64,000 nucleotides of DNA from Metallyticus violacea. Taxonomy: Eukaryota > Arthropoda > Insecta > Mantodea > Metallyticidae. The position numbers and the translations under genes were made by a program. The notes beneath the pieces are model-generated. The model saw only the letters and a list, made by a program, of their open reading frames with translations, searched no databases and was not told where the DNA came from. This document shows, in pieces, positions 22,940 through 33,271 of this stretch. The stretch is from NCBI GenBank assembly GCA_030762175.1, contig CM060831.1, positions 81,338,001-81,402,000 on the forward strand, in the 5' to 3' direction. Each line of letters opens with the position of its first letter. The stretch's first letter is position 1.

Positions 22940-24379
22940 TACATTGAAAAATCATCAGATACCTCCAACTGCTATTCTAGAAGTTCCAAACGTCCAACAT
23001 GTATTGAGGATGCGTGCAAATGTGAAAAAACTAATGTAAAGCAAGCAAGAATGCTGAAGTTAATGCCTCAATAAATTTAGTGAATTACATTTGCTTCATT
23101 GTGTTAGATTCTATATTTGCTAATATTAAAAAAAAGATTCTTTTGTGAAAATAACAGATGCTTTTTTTTTGGTATTATTAATTTATTCTTCCAGATTTTT
23201 AATATAGCACAGTGTTACAAATAATATTTGACTATTTTACTTTTTCAAATGAATGTTTTCATTGCATTTTTCTATTGCTGTTGTCAGAACTGAAAAATGA
23301 CACTTAATATGTATCAAACTTCTGTTCAAATCTGCATTATTTATCAAATCATGAGAGAATGAATAGAAACATACTTATCCAGTCAAGACTTCATTGTTCC
23401 CTGTTTCCGTTACATTGGAACTGAAAATTTAAGCGTCTAAATCTATCTAAATAAAATAAGATGTGGGAGTCAAAGAAATAAAGACATTTTAATGAAAATT
23501 TCTTATTCTGAAATATTACTTTACAAGCATTATTTTATGTGTGATACAAGTTTGTCAACCAGAAGAATTTTTAATTCTTTCTTTGACGGGTGCAGGCTAA
23601 ACATGTAGTTGGAAGAGAAAGACATGTCAACAATTTCTTTACTTTGTTGTCAAGCATTGATGAATAATTATTTAAAAAAAGTCCTTTTGAAAACTCAGAA
23701 GAACTAAAAATGGAATATATATTTTACCAAGAGAGAAAAAGGACTGAAAATAAAATTAGCTTATTTTGGTATACATTTTTATAGAAAGAACTTCTATCTT
23801 ATTCTCTGTTGTCTGTGATATATCATATAATAGATGATTTTTCATCACTTTTTTTTTGCCCTAATTTTAACATGCAAGTCAATGATAAATTGCACAGAGG
23901 GTCATAAAAGAATAGTTATCACACTTTTCAGGTAGTAAGTTATTGGGGTCACTGAAGCATAGTTTCAAAATATACCTCAAGAACATTTTGTTTGATAGAT
24001 GTCTATACCTGTAATATTTGTTTGGTGTTTTTTTCCCCCCCAGATATAGTCATTTTAGTAATTTTTTAAGGTGTTGCATAAATGGAGTAAAAGTGTGGTA
24101 GTTTACTGCCAGGTCTAATCCATGGAAAGAGGACAGCAGGGCTTTGTGGCTTGTTTACTACAGAATTTTCATCCTTCAGATGTATTTGACTGTATCAAAT
24201 ACTGGTGTATAAGTAGTGTTGTTACTCATAATCATCAGACTAAAAAGAATAAATGAATGAGACGATCCTTTAGCATAGCTCATAAATTTAAAACTTTAAA
24301 AGTCTAATTCAATTTTATTCATTTTTTATATTATTTCATATGATTAAAAATAAGTGATAATTTAATTTGTTATTTGCAG
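22940..24379. other. no recognised element in the rest of the PRODH intron
   Basis: AT-rich, with T runs at about 23162 and 23847. No motif was recognised before the acceptor of the microexon. Confidence 0.45.
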
Positions 24380-24417
24380 GGGAAGTGTTTCCGAGGCCGG
24401 TGATGAAAAATCTCAAG
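24380..24417 (+). CDS. PRODH: proline dehydrogenase microexon (38 nt)
   Basis: The acceptor is TTATTTGCAG ending at 24379 and the donor GTGAGC starts at 24418. The first base completes the Gln codon left by the previous exon. The peptide is then GSVSEAGDEKSQ and one base of Gly, completed by the next exon. In other animals the segment between the first barrel unit and the FADRR...SARTYFY block is likewise short, polar and poorly conserved, so a linker of this kind is expected. The phase match on both sides, the consensus sites and the open joined frame are the evidence. The sequence itself is too short and variable to prove homology on its own. Confidence 0.85.
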
Positions 24418-25004
24418 GTGAGCAAGAACATGTTACTGACATATTTTTGTGTTGCATCTTCTTGGCAGTGGTTTGGGTGTAGCCAGCAGTTTCACAAGTG
24501 GTTCCTTAACCATGGCCATTAACAGTTTTTGGCCTGGTTCACTAGTATCCACAGCCCCAGAGGTAGCCAGAAATAGGTTTTCAAACACTTACTATAATAT
24601 TCGTCAGTCGTCACTTCAATGTGAGTATATGTTAGAGCACATTTGGAACAGCTTTTGTGCCATAGTGTGTGCAACAGAATATAGTAAACTAATATGCAGG
24701 GGCTTTCACTGTTTGTGCATTTGTTTTTAGATTGAAAAGATCCGACAGATTAATTTGGTTAGGATTACGAAAAAATAGTCCTTATTTATAATTTTTTCCT
24801 TAGTTTTTTTACATTTTCATCCCTTCTACCCCTAAAAATGTGTCCACAACACCAAAAATGTTTCTTATACTGTTCAAAAAATATATTTTTAAGGTAAAAG
24901 ACACAATTTTTTGATAGTTGAGCCTGAGGAACCATTAAGAAAAGTAGTACAAATATATTAATGCCTCTAAGTAGACCACTTGATAAAATAATTTCATTTT
25001 GTTT

Positions 25005-26009
25005 CTTTGCATAAGCCTATTTCAAACCAGTTAAAACTTCTTTTCCAAGGGAAAGTTTAAAATCTTAAAATGGTTAAAATATTTAACACTCTTAAGCATT
25101 TCACTCTTTAAATTACTAAAATTCAGGACATGTATAGTAAACTTTGTTCACATTGTCAACTGACACAACTAATGAGTCAGTTGGAGAGGTAGGTAACTGT
25201 AAGGAACTCTGGTGGTCTATGAAAGAACTTATACAAAATGTTGTCTGCTTCTGGAATTTCAAAGTTCATAAGTCTGTGTTCATTTTGCTTAATAATGCTC
25301 AGTTCTTCAGGAAATTGGACAGCTCTTACTAAATTAATATCTTTGTTAATTTCATGATGCTCGTTCCAAAAATGTGCTGCTTCAGCTGATTTTTCTATCT
25401 GTTTGTGTCTGATGTTTCTGATATGCTCCTTCATTCTGATACCTATGTTTCTCTTAGTTTTTCCCATGTATATTTTTTCACAGTCCGTACAATTTATCTG
25501 ATATATCCCTGATTCTTCCTCTTTGGGTCTGCCATCTAATTTGTTTAATTTCAACAATTTCCTGACACTATATCTATCTAGAGGAGCTAATCTAATATTC
25601 TACTGATTAAAATTTTTTTAAAATTTATTATTCAATTGTGGATGGTAAGTGAACGTTTTGTAGATCTTATCTTTAAATAAAACACTCAATGTGATAATTT
25701 GTTTAATTTTCTTTTGTTCCTGAATCTTACAATTTTTGATCTATCATCTGTTTTCTAAAACCATTAGAAATGGCTGTCTATTATGTACTGGTATTCCTTC
25801 TTATATTCAATACTATTGAGTAGCACATTAATTAATCTGTATATCATACTGTTGAAAGCTGCTTTTTTATTCATTCTTGGATTGAGCCTGAATTTTAGTA
25901 ATTTAGAGAGTGAAATGCTCAACAGTGTTGAACATTTTAACCATTTTAAAATTTTAAACTTTCCCTTAGGAAAGAAGTTTTAACTGGGTTGATATAGGTT
26001 TATACAAAG
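25005..26009 (-). mobile_element. Penelope-like element with GIY-YIG domain, flanked by ~120-bp inverted terminal arms (copy P5)
   Basis: The minus-strand frame 25557-25177 (126 codons) reads SGIYQINCTDCEKIYMGKT, then the Arg-rich helix IGIRMKEHIRNIR and a C-terminus LMNFEIPEADNILYKFF. This is the PLE GIY-YIG endonuclease (YIG is YMG here). Upstream, broken frames give the RT thumb region (NKKAAFNSMIYRLINVLLNS at about 25800-25870). The RT catalytic part is absent. The element is bounded by inverted arms 25005-25126 and 25888-26009 that match almost base for base (for example CTGAATTTTAGTAATTTAGA and its complement). The downstream arm follows the hammerhead-like motif, as a PLE 3' pLTR should. 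The upstream arm is the same sequence inverted and joins directly to the truncated coding. Confidence 0.88.
25126..25160 (-). ncRNA. hammerhead-like RNA motif in PLE 3' end (P5)
   Basis: Minus strand: TTGACAAT, stem GTGAAC, loop AAA, stem GTTTAC (six pairs, one G-U), then TATAC ATGTCC. The stem differs from its relative at 46977 but still pairs. GAAAC is degraded to TATAC. Confidence 0.45.
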
Positions 26010-27606
26010 AAATTACATACATTTTGCTGTGTTGATTCCTATTGAGTTTCATATTTCATTTTGTTGTTCATCACTTGCATTTAGAGCAAGGAGAAAAGAC
26101 CAATGTAAAGTTTTCATGTTGTATTGTCCTTGAGCATAATTTCTGATTTACATTTTTTAAAATAGGCTTCATATATGTCATATCACAGGTTTAGCTTTAT
26201 CTCAACATATGGGTAAATTCTGTGACATCTATTTAGCAGCACCTCTGCAGTGATTCAGAAATTTAATGGGAAAATAGTATGTATTTATTCAGCCATAAAT
26301 GTTATTTATAGTTCAATATTAAAATATTAACCTAAACATGTAAATGTTATGATGGAATACTTTTCCTAAAGAGCAAAGAACATGAAAAGAGAGGAGGGAA
26401 ATAAGAATAATAAATAAAATAATGAATAATAAATTTGGCTAGTTGTACCATATAATACGTGATGTTCAATTAAAAAATAAATGTAATATTCCACAGATTT
26501 ACAGGAAAATTCCCATCTAAAAATGCTTTAGAAAGAATAATGCTTTGCATATTTTTTATAGCATGTCAAAGCATGAATCTGCCGTAGATCATGAGAAATA
26601 ACCAGTTAGCTTTAGTAGTTAGTATGAATATTTTTTTTTTTATGTTCGGTTTATTCTAATTGAAACTCTTGATTTTTTCAAGACAAATAATGCCAAATTG
26701 TACTGTGCCTTTTTGCTTATAACGTTGCAACACTAATATAAATGTATGAACATTTTCTGTTATTTATTTTGATTATTATTGTTACATTTATATATTTTTT
26801 TATTCTTTTGTTCTTATCTTTGTACTTGTTTAATACTATTTACTTTTTTGTATATGGGCATTAAGCCATTTGCGTGCAGTAGGTATATAAAAGCTTATTT
26901 TGGGGGAGCTTATCTCCATACAAGCTTATCTTCACACAATGCATCTTTATTATAAAGATTCTTGGTACAGAAGCAACAAAAAGAAATGTTAAATTGGACG
27001 GATTATGAGAGCTTTTTTGGTCAGTATCTCTTACACTGCTGGCCATTAAAATTGCAATGTCCATAAGAGACATGTTAAACCAACTGAACAATTTCTTAGA
27101 AGGAATGAGTGTAATTCATTGAAAATACGACAGCAATATCATCTGGTGTCTGAATTTGATTGCAGAGAAATTGTGGCATACCAAGAGAACAGAAAATCAT
27201 TCTAAGAAATTGATGCTCCTGTGCAGCTGTTAATAAATGAACATATACCTGCACAGTGTTTCACTAAGTAGAACATGATTTAATATAGCCTTTGATATAC
27301 AATACTTTTTTGTTGGTTCCATATAAAAGTGGCCATGTAAGTACTTTTACAAAAATGCACATTATTTTTTGTGTACATATAGCGATTGTTATCATCCCAA
27401 ATGAAGTACTGTGTTCTCCACTGCATAAGTAGTTTCTATATTTAATGTGCATATGCTAATGCTACAAAATTCTACATTGAGGCAATAAAATGGCATATTA
27501 TAGGGCATTCCATATCCAACAGATGTTAGGATATTCTTATTAAAACAGAAATGACTAAAGAATGCTTCCAATTTTGTGATAAAAGTTGCTTTTTTAATTC
27601 TTTCGC

Positions 27607-27665
27607 TCTTCAAGAATGTATCATCAATGTCCACTGCCTGCAATGCCTCAGTAGTTGAACACTAA
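27607..27665 (+). repeat. SINE-1 tail fragment
   Basis: AATGTATCATCAATGTCCAC, then TGCCTGCAATGCCTCAGTAG, matches the end of the SINE-1 body. The rest is missing. Confidence 0.65.
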
Positions 27666-27751
27666 ACAAGCATTATACACTATGCAAAACAAAGCAGTTT
27701 TTTTATGTGTGTTTTTAGAAGGAAACATTCATGGTTAATAATAAGGCACAA

Positions 27752-29020
27752 GGGGTATTCTAAAAGTTCTCTGCCTGACTCAGAGATGTCGTGATGATGG
27801 CCAGATTACTATTATAGTTAAGTATTGTCCTTTAGATGGCGCTCTGTAAAGTTTCAGATGAGTAAGTGTAGTGGACGATCGTGTAAACAACCTAGTGTTA
27901 AATCTACAAAATGGATGAAACTGAAATACGAGTTGTGTAAATTACTTCGATTTGAAGAGTTTAATCCCAACGAAATTACAAACGGGCTGAGATTTCACCT
28001 TAATGGGTTCTTCCCCTTCGTTTTTGACTATTAAAAACTGAGCTGCTGAATTTAACCGTGGTTGTTCGTCCATTCAAGATAATGAGCGCACAGAGCGTCC
28101 CAAAACTACTATGACCGACGATTGTGACAAAAATTCACAATGCCCCGTACTCGATGATCGTCGATCGAAGGTACGCGATTTGGTTAACATATCAACACGA
28201 CCTCGATAGATAGTGTCCACTATATTTTATATACAGTTTTTGTTATGAGGAAGCTTTCTCTTGATGAGTCTGCTGCTAACAGTGGTTCAAAAACCCATTC
28301 GAATGAAAGTTTCGCAAGAGTGTTTATACTTGTTTAAATGCAATTTCATTAATGAGTCCTTCTGACGTTTCATAGCAGTAGATGAAACATGGATTGATCA
28401 CTGCATGCCAGAGACAAAGGAGCAGTCCAAACAGTTGGTGTCATCAGGCGAAGGTACACCAAAGAAAGCAAAAACGGTTCCATCTACAGGAAATGTCATG
28501 GCTACAGTTTTCTGGGATTCTCATGGTGTGTTGCTTGTAGACTATCTGCAGAAGAGCAGAATCATCACCAGGGAGAATTACACTTCACTACTGGACCAAA
28601 TGAAGGATGCTGTTCAGGCTAAATGTCTGCATCTTGTGAAAAAGAAAGTTCTCTTTAATCACTATAATGTGCCTCCAATGCGTTTGGGATTTTTTGCTGC
28701 AAAACTGAATGACCTTTGCTTCCAAATGTTTCCACATCAACCGTATACACCAGATTTGACTCCCAGTGGTAACTTTTTATTCCCAAACCTAATGAAATGG
28801 CTGGGTGAACAAAGATTCACATTAAATGGTGAGGTTGAAGCTGAGACAAACGCTTATTTTTCACAATTAGACAATCTTGTTTTACTGAGAGTATTAAAAA
28901 GTTGGAAAGTTGTTGGACTAAATGTATTGATTTAGAAGGTGACTATGTTGAAAAATATAAGAGACATTTCTCTTAAATCTTGTGTTTTCTGGTCTGACTG
29001 AGAACTTTTAGAATGCCCAT
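27752..29020 (+). mobile_element. mariner element of the SETMAR/Hsmar1-like type, full length but inactive
   Basis: The ends are TIRs GGGTATTCTAAAAGTTCTCT (27753) and, inverted at 28996-29018, GAGAACTTTTAGAATGCCC. The C-terminal transposase frame is open from 28405 to 28935 (176 codons): TPKKAKTVPSTGNVMATVFW, then DSHGVLLVDYL, KKKVLFNHYN, YTPDLTPSGNFLFPNLMKWL and GEVEAETNAYFSQLD. These match the DDE domain of SETMAR-type mariner transposases. Two catalytic Asp sites are lost: HQDN has become HYN, and the third site SDF has become SGN. The N-terminal half is broken by stops (KIHNAPYSMIVDRRYAI is recognisable). It is a different subfamily from mariner A. Confidence 0.9.
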
Positions 29021-29024
29021 CTTA

Positions 29025-29104
29025 CTTAGGAAAATTGGGAGAAAAACCTCAACATGGAGGAAGATCCAGGTGAGAATCTAACCCCAAAACTCCTTTAAGG
29101 AGTG
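29025..29104 (-). repeat. possible SINE-1 fragment (weak)
   Basis: TTAGGAAAATTGGGAGAAAA then ACCTCAACATGGAGGAAGAT resembles the minus-strand SINE-1 core (GAGGAAAACC...AACCTCAGTCAGGGAGGA) with many changes. It could be another, older SINE. Confidence 0.35.
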
Positions 29105-30344
29105 CATGTTGGTTGTTAGATTCATGGTGATGAATATCAAAATGTTTTTAGAAAGTGTGGAGTTTATAAACAAGTGTATATATGGATTTATCTCATGAAA
29201 TGTTTTAAGTATAAATACTCTCAGCAGAGGAGCAGAGAATGATGACGGCAGCTAATGCCAAATTGTTGAACGTGAAACCAATAACTTTTTGTACTCCAAA
29301 ATTTTTCAGAAATATTGTTAAGTGGAAGTGACTGGGCATCCTTGCATATGTTTTGATGCATTTTTTTTTGTAGATCACACAGTGAACAAAATGTTAAAGA
29401 AAAGAACTCGAAGAAGAAGAAGTTGTTTGGCAAAACCTGTAGTCAATCTTGAATGTTGCCACTAATCCTTAATGGTTATTCAGGGATAATATGTTTGCTG
29501 AGAGACTCCTATCTTCTTATTTTTTATTTTTTGAAGCGATATCTTAAAATCATATAATGTGTTATAGATCATTCCTTTTTCAGCGTGAAATTTTCCATTT
29601 TTGAGAGTTATATTATCATTACCTCTTTTCAAGATATTACACTGATTTGCAATGACTTTGCTGTCTTGGTGAAATAAACAATTTATATGAAAAACAGCCT
29701 GCTGATTTCCAAAGTGACATCAATTTTTTCATAACAGATTTTTTTAGCACTTTGACACTCTATTGATTATACTGCTATATTGTAGTGATAATGGTACAAC
29801 AGCATAACACAAATAACTTTAACACACATAAGTTTGTATGTATAAATGCTTATATACCATATAATGCAGAATGCAAAGCAAAGCATCCCTTATCTACATT
29901 CTTATTGAGTTCTTCTGCCATGTGTTTAAAGTTTCCAATGTGACTGGAGCTTATCAACGCCAGGAAGTAAGAGGAAAGTGATTGGGTTGTGTTATGATAA
30001 AGTTCATTAATCGGGATAGTTGGAAGTGTATTTGTCGTTTAGTGGAATATTTCAGTTTTTATTTGTGTTGTGTACAAAGTGCCAGGAAACTAATAATAAG
30101 ATGGCTTCAGCTGTGGAATACCAAGACTGCAATGTGTGAACAATCCAAATAGTTTCTCATATGTGACAAATTTTTAAAATTTTGTTGGAACCAAAGCAGT
30201 GAAGCCAGATAAAGTATAAATGATTATCCAATGCTGTTTTCTCATACACTCTAGTGCTTCACTTACTTTTAAAATATGATGGGACCAGTTTCAAAGAGAT
30301 CCTCTCCATCCTCGACCAACTTAACGACTGGTTGGAGAAACTAT

Positions 30345-30770
30345 CTACTAGTAGGACTTGCGTCTACGTCCTAGCAGTACTTTTATGAACTGGACATTTG
30401 TATTGAATTCTCCAGGAATGTCGAAGTTCGTAAGATGATCTCTATGTTTATATATGTAAATTCTTTCCCATATATCTAACTCTATAAGTGTGTGTGCTTC
30501 TTTAAGCAGCTTTGTTTCCTTTTTTTATATCATGATTATCCAAAAGTGGTGCACTACTGCAGACCTATCTATTTGTTTGTACTTAATGTTCCTGAGATGT
30601 TCCTTTACACATGTTCCCTAAGTTCATTTTTGTTCTACCAGTATATATCTTACCACATTCTTTGCATGATATTTTGTAGATGCCTAACTTTTTCTTTTTC
30701 TTTTGGGATATTATTAAAAGTGTTGTCCCCTAGAACATTGTGTAACTGTTGACAGGTGCCACCTCTTAAA
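30345..30770 (-). mobile_element. Penelope-like element fragment, GIY-YIG region (copy P6)
   Basis: On the minus strand, broken frames keep the order of the PLE C-terminus. An AKNVVRYILV-like Cys/Tyr core lies near 30640-30680. CKGTSQEH, equivalent to the KEHFRNI helix, is at about 30600, and NFDIPGEF with its short tail is at about 30400-30440. The nucleotide landmark CTATTTGTTTGTACTTAATG is shared with the P2 and P5 copies. Many stops are present. Confidence 0.6.
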
Positions 30771-31045
30771 AATCACCATCTATGCGTCACAATGTTTGCT
30801 CTTTCTATTAGAAAATTTCTTTTGGAAATTATCTTAGGGAAAAAGATATGAAAGATGAAAAAATCAGAGCTTTTAAGTGAAGCTGATAGTTTTTTTTTTA
30901 ATGGTTGGGTGTTCGTCGTATATGTGGCAACGAATACCTTTGAAATTTGTCTAATTTTGTCAGATTTTTTTTTCTTCTTCAGGAGGGGTAAGCGATGCTG
31001 TAGGGCCTAATTCTTCTTATTTTATTCTTCTTCTTATTCTTTTTT

Positions 31046-31249
31046 TTACATACATTTACAACGATGTTTTTTTTGCAAATTTAAAGCCGAAGCGGTTCTC
31101 TCAAGTATCTTCTGTATGAGAATTAGAGGGCCGCCATTATCCATTTCTTTTTCAAAATATTTTTTAAGGACACACACAAATGCCCAATCTTGACTTGTAA
31201 TAGTTATGCCTTTTCGTAACGCAAGCTCTTTGGCCATAAGCCATTTCAA
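31046..31249 (-). pseudogene. possible transposase N-terminal HTH relic
   Basis: The minus-strand frame (67 codons) contains VLKKYFEKEMDNGGPLILIQ and KILERTASALNL. This resembles a helix-turn-helix pattern (VxxYFxxEKxxGGPLxPLxKVxxRTAxAxGVS) that I know from arthropod transposase-like proteins with a DDE domain. The DDE part is absent and downstream sequence is low-complexity. Assignment is by pattern memory only. Confidence 0.4.
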
Positions 31250-31857
31250 AGCGTAAACCTACGTTGTATATAAGAGCAATGTTCGGAGAAACACAAAAAC
31301 AAAAACAAAAAACAGCAAAGTTTAAAATGTTTAACACTTTGAATGTTGATTATCGCAACCCTAAACAATCACTTATGTTTGACACAAAGCACAACCCTAT
31401 ACTTCATAAAATTCTTGTATACGAAAAATTAGAGCAGTACACGCACTTGAAAATACGTTGCTACTGCGCAGTTCTTATTAGCCCCGTAACTGTTGCAAAG
31501 CCAATGTCATAACCCTGACGATAATGTGTTTTTGTTACATGATTGGCCAGCCTTATGACGAACCTCTCGCTAGCTGAGTCGCAGGCATAAACACATCCCA
31601 AATGTCAATCACAAAGTAATTTCTCGTCCACTTTAATATGTGTGTGTGGTTTATTTTTGTTTATTTTTTTTTTAATAGCACTGCAGCAGAGCGTGCAATG
31701 TTGCCGTGGTTAAGAGCGCAGGTTCGCCTTCCGGTGTGAAGAACCTTTTTTTAATAAACCTTTGTAACATATGATAAATTAGTTCGTAATGTAGTTTCCC
31801 ATACACAGCAAGCCTTAACATGGTTAACACACATACATATTAATATATGTATTATAA

Positions 31858-32423
31858 AAGATCATGGCCACAATAATGATTGTGGCCATGATTTTTTGGG
31901 ACTGTGAAGGAATACTCTTCATTGACTTCGAGGAGAGGAACACCACAGTAAATGGGGAGTACTATGCTGGCCTACTGCACAGACTTCGTCCTTCCATCAA
32001 AGAGAAAAGGCGAGAAAAGCTGAATGATGGTGTGCGCCTTCTTCACGACAACGCAACTGTGCACACAACTCTTGTTGCAAAGGAAACTGTGAAGAAATAT
32101 GGCTTCAATAAAGAGGTTGACCATCCACCCTACAGCCCAGATCTATGCTGCCAATGACTATTTCCTCTTCTCAAAACTCAAGAAGGACGGATTTTCGAGG
32201 AAGGAAATTTAAGTGCGAAGAAGAAGAAGTGATGGGTGCTGTTTATGCCCATTTTGCAGACAAGACTTCTGACTATTGGGGGGGAGGGGATTGAAATGTT
32301 AATTGAAAGATGTGAGAAGTGTATTGCAATAAAGAGTAACTATATTGAAAAGTGAAATATAGTTTTTGTTTTTATTATACCTAGAGAATAGTTAGTCCGG
32401 AAACTTATGAACCTACCCTCGTA
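31858..32423 (+). mobile_element. mariner-A family, copy B (5'-truncated)
   Basis: An open stretch 31864-32157 holds the middle of the transposase: FWDCEGILFIDFEERNTTVN, then GEYYAGLLHRL, LLHDNATVH with the second catalytic Asp, and HPPYSPDL. An extra T after GATCTA (GATCTATGCTGCCAGTGAC) shifts the frame before SDYFLF. The same extra base occurs in copy C. After the shift, RKFKCEEEE, YAHFADKTSDYWG and IERCEKCIAIK follow. The right TIR ACCTACCCTCGTA ends at 32423. The 5' half is missing, and the copy begins with a 14-bp inverted repeat. Confidence 0.9.
31861..31892. repeat. 14-bp perfect inverted repeat with 4-nt loop
   Basis: ATCATGGCCACAAT, AATG, ATTGTGGCCATGAT. The first arm corresponds to the native mariner sequence just upstream of the FWH/FWD block. 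The extra 18 nt (six codons) is an inverted copy of it and keeps the reading frame. Confidence 0.9.
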
Positions 32424-33271
32424 CTTTGTGGACCGCCCGCTGTAACGAATAGGACTTAAGAGATGACTTTTCGGTCATAGGATGTACACCTAAGATACTC
32501 TGATCCAAAGCCTGTCATAAGTATTGTATTATCAAAACCCTTTCACGGGTCGCGTAACACTTGAGGGGTTTGATCTAAAACGTCCCATTTGAATTCCCTC
32601 AAAATGTTTTGCTTTGTCAAGCACACATAATGCTGCCAGAACTGCAGTACTGAACGACATCTTTTACAACACTCTCAAAACTATAGCAAATACTAAGTGA
32701 AAAACCTCTGTATATGATCACAACAATGTTTTGTTGTAAAATGGCAAATATATTGCATTGGTAGATGTGCGAGAGTTTGAAACATTTTACGAAGACACAG
32801 CAACAATACTGCAAAGGAAATAAAATGCTAAGAGGAAGTTCATAGAGCTAAAGTTTCTACATTCTTGGTAGTGCATGGGAGTGAAGTGTATTGTAATGTA
32901 ATTACTGTGTTGCAAGATTCATATCTTTCGATTGCTGCATATTGTATCGCTCAGCGCCCTTGTGTAATAGACACTTGTAGTTATGTGTGATTATATTTAA
33001 TTAGTATAAAGTGTTTTAAATTAATTGTGATGGGTGGAACAGTACGTGATTTATCGTGGAAATGTGGATCGTGAAACGAAGTGTTTTTGTGTGGAGTGTA
33101 AGTTACGACTGTGTAAATACTAATATGGAAGTTGTTGATCAGGTTTGGTGTTTGCAACTTTGTAGATGTAAGTCACGAGAATATCATTCTAAGCATACGT
33201 AAGGCATTTGAATTGCAAAAAATTCTTTGAATTGGCTAGTAGGAGTAGAAGTAAATCAATGGAATTTCAGA
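32424..33271. other. no recognised gene or element
   Basis: Spacer between mariner copies B and C. I see nothing but short chance frames. Confidence 0.45.

Larger units (their letters stand above)
14832..24379 (+). other. PRODH: PRODH intron (9548 nt)
   Basis: The intron runs from GTAAGTATT at 14832 to TTATTTGCAG ending at 24379. It is packed with PLE, mariner, foldback and SINE insertions listed separately. Apart from these, 16600-18245 (T run at about 17220), 20536-21100 and 22940-24379 show nothing I recognise. Confidence 0.9.

Noticed and set aside
28405..28935. Functional SETMAR-like host gene
   Set aside because: It lies between mariner TIRs, lacks a SET domain, has lost two catalytic Asp sites, and its N-terminal half is broken.
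30345..30385. Hammerhead-like motif next to PLE copy P6
   Set aside because: TAGGAC/GTCCTA can pair, but the CTGANGA and GAAAC cores are absent, so I did not count it.
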